From NCBI RefSeq assembly GCF_004006175.1, contig NZ_CP033219.1, forward strand, positions 1-64,000: a stretch of 64,000 bases of DNA, read 5' to 3'. The stretch comes from Parasedimentitalea marina. GTDB lineage: Bacteria; Pseudomonadota; Alphaproteobacteria; Rhodobacterales; Rhodobacteraceae. Numbering within the stretch: position 1 is the stretch's first letter; the number at the start of each line of letters is the position of its first letter. A model generated the notes under the pieces. That model saw nothing but the letters and a program-made list of their open reading frames with translations. It did no database searches and was not told where the DNA came from. Below, in pieces: positions 30,258-37,429 of the stretch. Position numbers and translations under genes: made by a program.

Positions 30258-30348
30258 GGTGGTTTCCTGCACAAAAAAGGGCGGTGAGGGCAGGCCAAAG
30301 TGCACTGCCCTCGGTAGAGATAATTAGACTAAGGCCAATGGGCCGTCG

Positions 30349-30702
30349 TCAGATCCTTGGTTTTGGCGCAGCAGTTGCCGGATCGCCAGAGTTGGGTTCC
30401 CCTTTGGGTTCAATCAGCAGAACCTTGCATTCGTTCTGGGCGCGCGGGCGGTGCGTTACGCCCTTGGGGACGATGTAGATCTCGCCAGCGCGGACCACTT
30501 CGGGGTCTTGGCCTTCGATATCCATGACCATCTCGCCTTCGAGAACCAGGAAGAAGTCATCGGTGTCCATATGGTTGTGAAAGGGGTATTCGCCCTGAAA
30601 TTTCACCACCATGATGTCGTTGTCATTGTAGTCTGCAATAACCTTGGGGTCCCAGTGGGTCGAGAATAGCGCCAGTTTTTCGGCGAGATTGACACGGCTC
30701 AT
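30349..30702 (-). CDS. Single-domain cupin protein
   Basis: A 117-residue cupin with both metal-site motifs: HNHMDTDDFFLVLEGEMVMDI and GEIYIVPKGVTHRP. It starts at the ATG at 30702, which overlaps the SDR stop as ATGA, so the two are translationally coupled and likely act on the same substrate. The last 15 residues are Pro/Ala-rich and not conserved. Such small cupins may be isomerases, dioxygenases or sugar binders; nothing here decides. Confidence 0.85.
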   Translation of the reverse strand: MSRVNLAEKLALFSTHWDPKVIADYNDNDIMVVKFQGEYPFHNHMDTDDFFLVLEGEMVMDIEGQDPEVVRAGEIYIVPKGVTHRPRAQNECKVLLIEPKGEPNSGDPATAAPKPRI

Positions 30703-31445
30703 ATGCAGCGCCCCCCGTCGACTTCCATCGCGACGCCAGTCACCATGCTGGCCTCGTCCGAGCAAAGATAGCAGGCAGCATTACCCATGTCCTCGGGAGT
30801 GGAAAAGCGGCCTATTGGAATCGTCGAGATAAACTGCGCACGTTTTTCAGGGGTGTCTTCCCCCATGAAGGATTTCAACAATGGAGTTTCGCCGGCGACG
30901 GGGTTGATGGCGTTCACCCGGATCCCCTGCGATGCCAGTTCAACCGCCATCGCCTTGGTTGCCGTGATCATCCACCCCTTGGAGGCGTTGTACCAGTTTA
31001 GATTGGGACGTGGGCTGACCCCAGCCGTCGAGGCAACGTTAAGGATAGCACCGGACTGGAGCGATTTCATATGCGGAACCAAAGCCCGGGCGGTGAGGTA
31101 GACTGATTTCATATTCACATTGAAGACACGGTCAAAATCGTCTTCGCTGACCTCATCCAAAGGGGTTGGCAGGTGGGTGATACCGGCGTTGTTGATCAGT
31201 ATATCGACATGGCCAAAGGCAGCGATTGCGGCCTGCGCCATGGCATCAACAGAGGAACGGTTGGCGACATCCACCTGCTGCGCGATACAGCTCGCACCGA
31301 AGTTTTCAGCCATTTCGGTGGCCGCGGCGCCATTGATGTCAGCGATCATCACTTGGGCGCCTTCGGTCAGGAATTTCTGCACGATTCCGGCGCCAAATCC
31401 TGAGGCACCTCCGGTGACGATGGCGGTTTTTCCGTTCAGGCGCAT
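30699..31445 (-). CDS. Short-chain dehydrogenase/reductase
   Basis: A 248-residue classical SDR. It has the cofactor loop TGGASGFGAGI, the NNAG motif at about 87-90, the catalytic Ser of NVASTAG, and YNASK with Tyr and Lys (YNASKGWMITATKAMAVELA). The Asp at the end of beta-2 (MIADING) suggests NAD(H) over NADP(H). The ATG at 31445 follows GGAGAAA; a TTG four codons earlier is less likely. It forms a coupled pair with the downstream cupin gene. Confidence 0.92.
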   Translation of the reverse strand: MRLNGKTAIVTGGASGFGAGIVQKFLTEGAQVMIADINGAAATEMAENFGASCIAQQVDVANRSSVDAMAQAAIAAFGHVDILINNAGITHLPTPLDEVSEDDFDRVFNVNMKSVYLTARALVPHMKSLQSGAILNVASTAGVSPRPNLNWYNASKGWMITATKAMAVELASQGIRVNAINPVAGETPLLKSFMGEDTPEKRAQFISTIPIGRFSTPEDMGNAACYLCSDEASMVTGVAMEVDGGRCI

Positions 31446-31507
31446 GGCTTTCTCCAAATTGACTTAGCGGCACGGTAGCAGCGTGTCAGGTGGGTGCAAT
31501 CACCGGA

Positions 31508-31927
31508 TCAATCGTCGCCAATTTTACCCCGCGTCGTTTTCAAGACGCTGCGCTGTTTCTTGGCTGTGATGCGGCGTTGAACTGATCCGCGGGTTGGCTT
31601 GGTCGCGATACGGCGTTTGGGGGCGATCAGTGCCTTGCGAATCAGATCGGCCAGACGATCGCGTACAATATCGCGGTTGCGTTGCTGTGATCGGGTTTCA
31701 TCACATTGCAAGATCAGTGCGCCCTCTTTGGTCCAGCGACGCCCTGCCAATCGTTTCAGGCGGGTTTTGACGGGTCCGGTTAAGGCGGGGGACCGATCAG
31801 CCTCGAACCGGAGTTCAACGGCCGTCGCGACTTTATTCACGTTCTGTCCGCCGGGACCCGAGGCGCGGACAAAGTGTTCGGTCAATTCCCAGTCTTGCAA
31901 CGCGATAGTGTCGTTGATGCGCAGCAT
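31508..31927 (-). CDS. arfB: Alternative ribosome-rescue factor ArfB
   Basis: ArfB (YaeJ) hydrolyses peptidyl-tRNA on ribosomes stalled at mRNA ends. The 139-residue protein has the release-factor motif RASGPGGQNVNKVATAVELRF with the catalytic GGQ, and a basic C-terminal tail (KRRIATKPTRGSVQRRITAKKQRSVLKTTRGKI) that would enter the mRNA channel. It is too short to be RF1 or RF2. It is transcribed as a single gene. Confidence 0.95.
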   Translation of the reverse strand: MLRINDTIALQDWELTEHFVRASGPGGQNVNKVATAVELRFEADRSPALTGPVKTRLKRLAGRRWTKEGALILQCDETRSQQRNRDIVRDRLADLIRKALIAPKRRIATKPTRGSVQRRITAKKQRSVLKTTRGKIGDD

Positions 31928-32032
31928 GGGTCATGTCCTTGGGTCTGTGAAAGCCTGATTGTCAGGTCGGGTTTGTACCTGATTTTCCCAAAAGGGTCAC
32001 ATTATTTGCTTTAAAATATCAAAAGGGCTGAC

Positions 32033-32055
32033 CGAAAGCGCAACGGACAGCCCTT
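32033..32055 (-). terminator. Terminator between the small ORF and arfB
   Basis: AAGGGCTG (32033-32040) and CAGCCCTT (32048-32055) form a perfect eight-base stem with a seven-base loop. Read on the minus strand the stem runs into TTTTGATATTTT. It lies 24 bases past the stop of the small frame described at 32079-32179, so a short minus-strand transcript seems to end here. Confidence 0.75.
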
Positions 32056-32078
32056 CTTGAGTTTCGGAGGTGCGCCGG

Positions 32079-32179
32079 TTAGGCGATAACCAATTCAGTT
32101 TCTGCAATTGCCAAGGGTTGCCTCAGCACCGAGTCTCCCGAACTGTTCCGACACCAAACTCCAAGTTCCCAATAGACAT
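32079..32179 (-). pseudogene. Candidate tiny gene with a probable one-base frameshift
   Basis: This minus-strand unit follows yhhQ. An unusually good ribosome binding site, AAAGGAGGT, sits five bases before an ATG at 32179. As written the ATG frame closes after only 18 codons (TGA at 32125-32123). One extra T near codon 4 (ATTGGG to ATTTGGG) would instead open a frame of 33 residues, beginning MSIWELGVWCRNSSG and ending AETELVIA, with a TAA at 32081-32079 just before a terminator. So this may be a broken gene, a recoded one, or a sequence error. A second frame from an ATG at 32196 also stays open for 33 codons. I cannot name a family. Confidence 0.35.
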
Positions 32180-32248
32180 AGAGTACCTCCTTTCATTTGT
32201 TACGCATGCAAGCAGCGTGGCACAAAATGTGGAGATGTCAAAACAAAA

Positions 32249-32872
32249 TCATGTGGTGCCGGGGGATAGCTTCCGCACGATGATGCGGAAAGGGACCAGA
32301 GCGATCAGCGCAAGCGATAGCTTTACAGCCCAGTCTGCACAGGCCAATGAAACCCAAAGCGGGGCCATTGGGCCAAAGCCGAGCAGCGGCAGCATTTCGC
32401 CGGCCCAAGAGACATCATTGGCTGGTTCGATCCAGACCAGTGCCGCTGAAAAGGCGATGGTGAAAAAGAGAGCGGTATCAACGAGTGACCCAACCAATGT
32501 TGACGCCAACGGTGCACGCCACCAGGCACCTTTGCGCAGGGCTGAGAAAATCGAGATATCCAACATCTGCGCAGTAAGGAACGCGAGGCCCGAGCCAATG
32601 GCGATACGCAGCGTAACCAAGGGACCAAATTCACCCATGATCTGCGTGCCGATCAGTGAGCAGATTACACCAACAACAAAACCGATAAGTACAACCTTGC
32701 GGGCCGGACCTTCTCCATAGACGCGATTCATTACATCGGTGACCAAAAAGGCAATCGGATAGGTGAATGCGCCCCAAGTTAGCCATTGGCCGAACAGGAA
32801 CTGTACTAAGATATTGGAAGCCACGACAATTGTTGCCATGGCGAGAATTCCGGGAAGATGTATGCGTGTCAT
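32249..32872 (-). CDS. Queuosine precursor transporter YhhQ (VUT family)
   Basis: A 207-residue integral membrane protein of the VUT/YhhQ family, which imports queuosine precursors such as preQ0/preQ1. It has about six hydrophobic helices and the hallmark WGAFTYPIAFLVTDVMNRVYGEGPARKVV, then SLVDTALFFTIAF and ACADWAVKLSLALIALVPF. A weak ribosome binding site precedes the ATG. I looked upstream for a preQ1 riboswitch and did not find a recognisable one; that space holds a multi-hairpin repeat. Confidence 0.92.
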   Translation of the reverse strand: MTRIHLPGILAMATIVVASNILVQFLFGQWLTWGAFTYPIAFLVTDVMNRVYGEGPARKVVLIGFVVGVICSLIGTQIMGEFGPLVTLRIAIGSGLAFLTAQMLDISIFSALRKGAWWRAPLASTLVGSLVDTALFFTIAFSAALVWIEPANDVSWAGEMLPLLGFGPMAPLWVSLACADWAVKLSLALIALVPFRIIVRKLSPGTT

Positions 32873-33006
32873 TTTCTGGTCCGTTTTTACAAGGTAGCGG
32901 CAACTTGATGTGCGATTTAAGTAGGCAGTTGGACCACCTAGTCGAGACTTTTTGGTTTGGCAAGTGCTTTGCCTTTGGTCGGGTTTTCGACTGGGTATTC
33001 GGAGTT

Positions 33007-33135
33007 CTCCCGTCCGTCGTCAGGCATCCTGGATGCCGTCCTCCCGTTGGGCGTGGCGCCGCGCAAAGCGCGGCGCCACGCCCAAGCCTGCTGCGGATGC
33101 GCAGGTGAAGCCTGGGCACCCTGCAGGCGCGGGAG
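33007..33135 (+). repeat. Multi-hairpin repeat, complete copy B
   Basis: A 129-bp element between yhhQ and the phytase-esterase-like gene, 24 bases from the latter's stop. Ends are CTCCCGT (33007-33013) and GCGGGAG (33129-33135), inverted. Inside are hairpin 1 (GGCATCC/GGATGCC, 33023-33037) and the central perfect 18-bp palindrome TTGGGCGTGGCGCCGCGC / GCGCGGCGCCACGCCCAA (33047-33064 and 33068-33085) with loop AAA. On the right is a weaker stem around CTGCG/CGCAG. It shares the right-end string CCTGCAGGCGCGGGAGT almost exactly with copy D. Confidence 0.85.
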
Positions 33136-33159
33136 TACATCGAGAAGTTGGAATTAGGA

Positions 33160-34068
33160 TTAGTCGGGAAGGGAGTATTCTACTAATTCTGTGCGTTGCA
33201 ATATCAGGAAATTGTCGTCGGACACCATTGTGGCCCGAAGGCGCCCAGTGGCGTCACGCCAGACCGAAAGTCCTTCCAGATTGTCATGCCGGCCAGAGGA
33301 CGTCTGCAACAGGATCTGTTCGTTTTTGGGGCCTTTTTCGGTGAAATCCCATCGGCGCAACCGACTGCGAAATCCGAAAAACCCGTAATCGCGTTCAAGT
33401 AGGTAAAAGCGACCATCGGGGCCAAAGTCGGCACTGACAGGAAAAAAGCCGCCTTTGGGTGGAAGGGTAAAGGGGGTCGACCATTTTCGACCATTCCAGC
33501 GCCAGACAGGAATTTGGCCGTCACTGTTCAATGCGTTTTCCGGCAAGGTGTAGAGGTGTCCGCGTGCATCACTTGCAAGGGCCTCTAGCGCCTTGTTGAT
33601 TGGCAGTCTGCGGAATGCTTTGGGGCGTGGCAACACTTCGGCGCGACTGCTTGCTTTGCGGTGGCGTGCCACCCGCGAGATTCCCTCAAAAGAGACGTAG
33701 ATGGTTCCATCGGGGGCAATAGCGAGCCCTTCGCTGTCTTTGGTAAAACCTTTCAAAACCCCTCCGGTGGAGGCGCGTAATTTATGCACTGACTTAATTT
33801 CGATCCCGGATATCTGGCCTACGTCGCGATCGATCTGAGCAGTGGCGAGGGTGGCGCGATCACTGAGAATGGTCATGGAACAGCCATCTGGGCTAAGCGA
33901 AAGCGCAGAGAGGCCGCCAAACCATTTTGCGTTAATCTGCCAGGTGTAACTGCCCAAATAGGACGCAGTGTTAATTGTTTCAGGACGGTTTGCAGCATGG
34001 GCAACAATCCCCAGAGTTGCTGCAAGGGCCAAGCCGAGCGTTAGTTTGATTGCAGTACCGAGGCGCAT
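33160..34068 (-). CDS. Secreted esterase-like activity of phytase family protein
   Basis: A 302-residue protein of the phytase-esterase-like (PF13449) beta-propeller family. It begins with a Sec signal (MRLGTAIKLTLGLALAATLGIVAHA). Family blocks include FGGLSALSLSPDG, DSEGLAIAPDGTIYVSFEG and the closing NLEGLSVWRDATGRLRATMVSDDNF. The activity of the family is not well established; a phosphoesterase or lactonase-like role is only suggested by name. Its start overlaps the 3' end of mepA by 28 bases, so it is the last gene of an envelope-related run. Confidence 0.85.
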   Translation of the reverse strand: MRLGTAIKLTLGLALAATLGIVAHAANRPETINTASYLGSYTWQINAKWFGGLSALSLSPDGCSMTILSDRATLATAQIDRDVGQISGIEIKSVHKLRASTGGVLKGFTKDSEGLAIAPDGTIYVSFEGISRVARHRKASSRAEVLPRPKAFRRLPINKALEALASDARGHLYTLPENALNSDGQIPVWRWNGRKWSTPFTLPPKGGFFPVSADFGPDGRFYLLERDYGFFGFRSRLRRWDFTEKGPKNEQILLQTSSGRHDNLEGLSVWRDATGRLRATMVSDDNFLILQRTELVEYSLPD

Positions 34069-34910
34069 TGTTTTGGTAAATCCGACAAAGTGTATTCGCG
34101 GCGAGGTTTAGGCTTTGGTGCGTTGGGGTCAACCGGTTTGGGGGGGGGTGGATTCAGGATATCATTAACCCAGGTCTGGGCATCTGCGCATCCGTCACCT
34201 TTTGGTGGTGCAGCCTGATTGGTGCATCCACGGGCCCCCTTGGGGCACTTTAAACGCACATGGAAATGATAATGGTGTCCCCACCAGGGACGAATTTTGC
34301 GCAACCAACGACGGTCGCCGGTCTCATCATTGCACATTTGCACCTTGGCGCCAGGGAACACAAATATCCTGGCCACTCGTTTGTCTTTTGCTGCGGCGCG
34401 CAAAATGGCGTGATGCTGAGGCGTCCAGCTGGAATTTACATAAGCTCCGTTGGCACGGCGCATTGAAATGGAAGACAGGTTTTCGCGTTGCCTGTTGTTC
34501 AGGTCCAGCCGTTCAGGTGGCAGCATCCAGATATCGACATCAAGACCGACCTGGTGGCTGCGATGACCGGACAGCATCGGACCCCCGCGAGGTTGGCTGA
34601 TGTCGCCAATGTACAACCCGTCCCAGCCGCGTTGTTTGGCTGCAAATCGGCTGAGTTTTTCTATGAAATCAATAGTTTCGGGATGGCCCCAATTGCGGTT
34701 ACGTGACAGTCGCATGGCCTGCCAGGTGGCCCCTGTTTCGGGCAGTTGAACTGCACCAGCCACGCAGCCTTTGGCATAGGAACCAAAGGGTGCCGGTTTT
34801 TGATCTGATCCGCTGGGCTTGGCTCCAAACAGTTGCTTGGCCGCGGTTTCACCGCTTGCCGTACTGGTTAAACAAAAAACGAGGAACAAACTGGCAAGTA
34901 GATGTTTCAC
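34041..34910 (-). CDS. mepA: Penicillin-insensitive murein endopeptidase MepA
   Basis: MepA is a periplasmic LAS-type zinc endopeptidase that cuts D-Ala-mDAP cross-links. The 289-residue protein starts at a GTG (34910) that overlaps the MFS gene stop as GTGA and has AAGGAG upstream, followed by a signal peptide (VKHLLASLFLVFCLTSTASG). Zinc ligands are visible in GHRSHQVGLDVDIWM and WWGHHYHFHVRLKCP. Paired cysteines match the family. The C terminus has a proline-rich stretch (about 255-270). It is coupled to the genes on both sides. Confidence 0.94.
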   Translation of the reverse strand: MKHLLASLFLVFCLTSTASGETAAKQLFGAKPSGSDQKPAPFGSYAKGCVAGAVQLPETGATWQAMRLSRNRNWGHPETIDFIEKLSRFAAKQRGWDGLYIGDISQPRGGPMLSGHRSHQVGLDVDIWMLPPERLDLNNRQRENLSSISMRRANGAYVNSSWTPQHHAILRAAAKDKRVARIFVFPGAKVQMCNDETGDRRWLRKIRPWWGHHYHFHVRLKCPKGARGCTNQAAPPKGDGCADAQTWVNDILNPPPPKPVDPNAPKPKPRREYTLSDLPKQCASVLQSN

Positions 34911-36277
34911 TCCTGATCTCCTTCGGCGCGGACCCAAATCAGTAGAATCAGCCCCAGAATAAACAGGACGACCACTGGCGATATGCCCAAGCGTGCGCTG
35001 CCGGTGAGGGTTGTGGCAACCCCTATGAGGGCTGGTGCCAGAAACGCAGTGGCGCGGCCCGATAAACCGTATAGCCCAAAGCTCTCAGTCGGGCGGTCTG
35101 GGTTGGTATGGCGCACCATAAGGCTGCGACTGGTGGCCTGCAGGATTCCGCCGAAACCACCGATCAATACACCACAGCCAAAGAAAATCATGTCCGGTAG
35201 GGTCGAGCCCGTGGCCAACTGCACTCCGAACAGTTGTTCGCGAGACATGCCAACAATGATGGTGCAGACCATCGTCAGGACTATGATAGAAAAAACAATC
35301 ACTGGTTTGGGCCCAAATCGCCGGTCGGCGTGACCTCCGAACCAACAGAACAGCGCTGACGAAATCGCGGCGACGATGCCAAAGATCCCGATCGAGGTGA
35401 TCTCCCAGTCCAGCACCAGTCGCGCATAGACGCCGCCAAATCCGTACAAGCCATTCAGCGCGTCGCGGTACAGCATGGATGAGCCGAGGTAACTGGCCAA
35501 GCTTAACCGGTTGCGCAGGTTTTTCAGGGATTGCACCACCAACTGGATTGCGCCACCAAAACTGCCACGCTGGCCGGTGCGATTCCCGTCCCGCACCCAC
35601 AAGAAGTAAGGGATCATAAAGACTGCGAACCACAAGGCGGTGATCGGGCCGACGGCGCGTGTTCCTTCACGTGTGGCTGCATCCAGTCCGAATGCCGGGT
35701 CCAATCCGATCAGTGTCTTGCCGTTGCTTTGCTCAACAAACAGTAACAGCAGGATGAACAGTGATATCACGCCACCGAGATAGCCAAAGGCAAACCCCGA
35801 GCCCGAGATTTTACCGACGTCATCCTTGTTACACAGAGATGGCAGTTGTGAGTTGATAAAGATCAGTGCAAATTCGGCGCCGATAAAGCCAATACCAAAA
35901 CTGATCAGCATCCATGTCAGGTTTGAACCTGCCGGATCCATGAACCACAAGCCGCCAGCGCCAATCACATACATGACGGAAAAGGCAAGGATCCAGGGCA
36001 TACGACGTCCGGAAATGTCAGCCAAAGCCCCCAGAAATGGCCCGCCAAAGCCGATGATCAACCCGGTTACGGTCAAACACATTGACCAGATTGTCTGCGC
36101 CTGTGCTTTGGCGGCATCGTCTGCCAGTCCTTGCCCCATAAAGAAGTCAGCAGCCACGGCAGCAAAGAAGGGTCCAAAGACAAAGGTGACCAGCAGTGTG
36201 TGGTAGGGTTGGCTGGCCCAATCAAAGAAATACCATCCCCAAATGCGCTTACGTGTTGAAATTTCTTGCACTACCAT
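34907..36277 (-). CDS. MFS transporter, UMF1 (BtlA/Atg22-like) family
   Basis: A 456-residue major facilitator with about 12 membrane helices. The opening RKRIWGWYFFDWASQPYHTLLVTFVFGPFF is diagnostic of the UMF1 family, related to yeast vacuolar effluxer Atg22. The loop GALADISGRRMPW between helices 2 and 3 is the MFS motif. I use the ATG at 36277; TTG and GTG alternatives lie within six bases either side. The stop overlaps mepA as GTGA. The coupling to a murein hydrolase suggests, but does not prove, efflux or recycling of an envelope component. Confidence 0.9.
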   Translation of the reverse strand: MVVQEISTRKRIWGWYFFDWASQPYHTLLVTFVFGPFFAAVAADFFMGQGLADDAAKAQAQTIWSMCLTVTGLIIGFGGPFLGALADISGRRMPWILAFSVMYVIGAGGLWFMDPAGSNLTWMLISFGIGFIGAEFALIFINSQLPSLCNKDDVGKISGSGFAFGYLGGVISLFILLLLFVEQSNGKTLIGLDPAFGLDAATREGTRAVGPITALWFAVFMIPYFLWVRDGNRTGQRGSFGGAIQLVVQSLKNLRNRLSLASYLGSSMLYRDALNGLYGFGGVYARLVLDWEITSIGIFGIVAAISSALFCWFGGHADRRFGPKPVIVFSIIVLTMVCTIIVGMSREQLFGVQLATGSTLPDMIFFGCGVLIGGFGGILQATSRSLMVRHTNPDRPTESFGLYGLSGRATAFLAPALIGVATTLTGSARLGISPVVVLFILGLILLIWVRAEGDQE

Positions 36278-36320
36278 CCCCAAACTAACTGTTTAGCAGG
36301 TATGGCAGGGGCAGTTGCCG

Positions 36321-36869
36321 TTAGGCAAGTCTATCTTGCATCGGCGGCCAGGGGCGTTGGGCGTCTGCCTTACACCAGGCCTTGATCCAATCGGGCATTG
36401 GCGGCGGCACGGCATCGGCGTGACCCATCTCTGCCAGAACCTGCGCTGGTGGTATTATACCGGTTTTGCCGGTTACTGCGGATCTGAACATCACATGGCT
36501 GGCGCATTCACCGTTCTTCTTCCACATTGATTGTTCCAGATAGATGAATTTGTCGTCCCATGTCACCGCCCGGCTGCGCATTTCAAACCGTTCAAAGCCG
36601 CGAATGCGGCGACGAAAGCGAACGGTGCTGCCTGCCATGGTCATGCCCCAGCGGTGTTTGCTGATGGCCGTGATCAATCCAACCCGTTGGGCGTTCATTG
36701 TGCGGCCCAGATCATAGAGCGTCATCGCGCGGCCATTGTTGAGCTCCATCCAGATATCCAGATCCCAGGGCCAGCAAATGTGATGCGAGATATGAGTCTC
36801 CGTTAGCTCCAAAGGTGGCATGCGTCGAGCGACGAGCAAATCCTTGATCAGGCGAACAATGGGGAACAT
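36321..36869 (-). CDS. Thioesterase-superfamily (hot-dog, THEM6-like) protein
   Basis: A 182-residue single hot-dog domain protein. The block CWPWDLDIWMELNNGRAMTLYDLGR is the acyl-CoA thioesterase motif with the catalytic-position Asp/Asn region, and RRRIRGFERFEMRSRAVTWDDKFIYLEQSMWKKNGECASHVMFR forms the second half. It would hydrolyse acyl-CoA esters in the cytosol. It is first in the minus-strand run leading to the MFS gene 43 bases further on, and divergent from yggT. Confidence 0.85.
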   Translation of the reverse strand: MFPIVRLIKDLLVARRMPPLELTETHISHHICWPWDLDIWMELNNGRAMTLYDLGRTMNAQRVGLITAISKHRWGMTMAGSTVRFRRRIRGFERFEMRSRAVTWDDKFIYLEQSMWKKNGECASHVMFRSAVTGKTGIIPPAQVLAEMGHADAVPPPMPDWIKAWCKADAQRPWPPMQDRLA

Positions 36870-36998
36870 GGGTAAGACCTTTGTAATCTGAAGCTGTCAT
36901 GCCTTCTTTTGCAGCAGCGTCAACCACAACTTCGCGGAAGGCTTGCGCTTTGCGGTGTTGCTGCTTACGTCTGGGACGGATCCAAAGAAGGAAATAAG

Positions 36999-37286
36999 AT
37001 GCTGTCGTTGTTCCAAATCCTGATGCTTGTCCTCGACATCGTCTGGTTCTTTATTATTGCTCATGTGATCATGAGCTGGCTGATCAATTTTCAGGTGCTG
37101 AACCTGCATCAGCAATTGGTGGGGCAAATTTGGTATTTCCTGAACCGAATGCTTGAGCCGGTATATGGCCCAGTGCGTCGTATTTTGCCCAATATGGGGG
37201 GGGTCGACTTGGCGCCGCTGGTGGTGCTGATCGGGGTCTATGCCGCGCGGATCATCCTGGCTAACAATATTTCGGCCTTCTACTGA
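36999..37286 (+). CDS. YggT family membrane protein
   Basis: A 95-residue protein with two hydrophobic hairpins and the YggT signatures ILMLVLDIVWFFIIAHVIMSWL and RMLEPVYGPVRRILPNMGGVDLAPLVVLIGVYAARI. The family is linked to osmotic shock tolerance and cell-division site assembly, but its role here is unknown. The ATG at 36999 has an AAGGAA ribosome binding site; the frame is open earlier from 36909 without family similarity. Confidence 0.92.
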   Translation: MLSLFQILMLVLDIVWFFIIAHVIMSWLINFQVLNLHQQLVGQIWYFLNRMLEPVYGPVRRILPNMGGVDLAPLVVLIGVYAARIILANNISAFY

Positions 37287-37339
37287 CCAAAGATGCGGGG
37301 CTAAGCCTCCGTAGTGAGTATTTAGGCGCAAAAAGAAGT

Positions 37340-37357
37340 AGGGGCCAACTGGCCCTT
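37340..37357 (+). terminator. Weak hairpin between yggT and recQ
   Basis: AGGGGCC (37340-37346) pairs with GGCCCTT (37351-37357) with one wobble around an AACT loop. Only two T residues follow, so termination would be weak. It is the best candidate for an end to the yggT transcript. Confidence 0.35.
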
Positions 37358-37429
37358 GCTGTGCGATTCCGCATGTGAGACTGTGCCGATCAAACGATCA
37401 GCAACACCCCCACGCGAGACCTCCCGCCT

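Noticed and set aside
32070..32720. 216-codon plus-strand frame opposite yhhQ
   Set aside because: Most of it is antisense to the yhhQ membrane helices, and the minus-strand reading has family motifs and, at its 3' side, a ribosome binding site and terminator.
32873..33006. preQ1 riboswitch upstream of yhhQ
   Set aside because: The transporter family suggests one, but I could not find the conserved preQ1-I or preQ1-II pattern in this leader.
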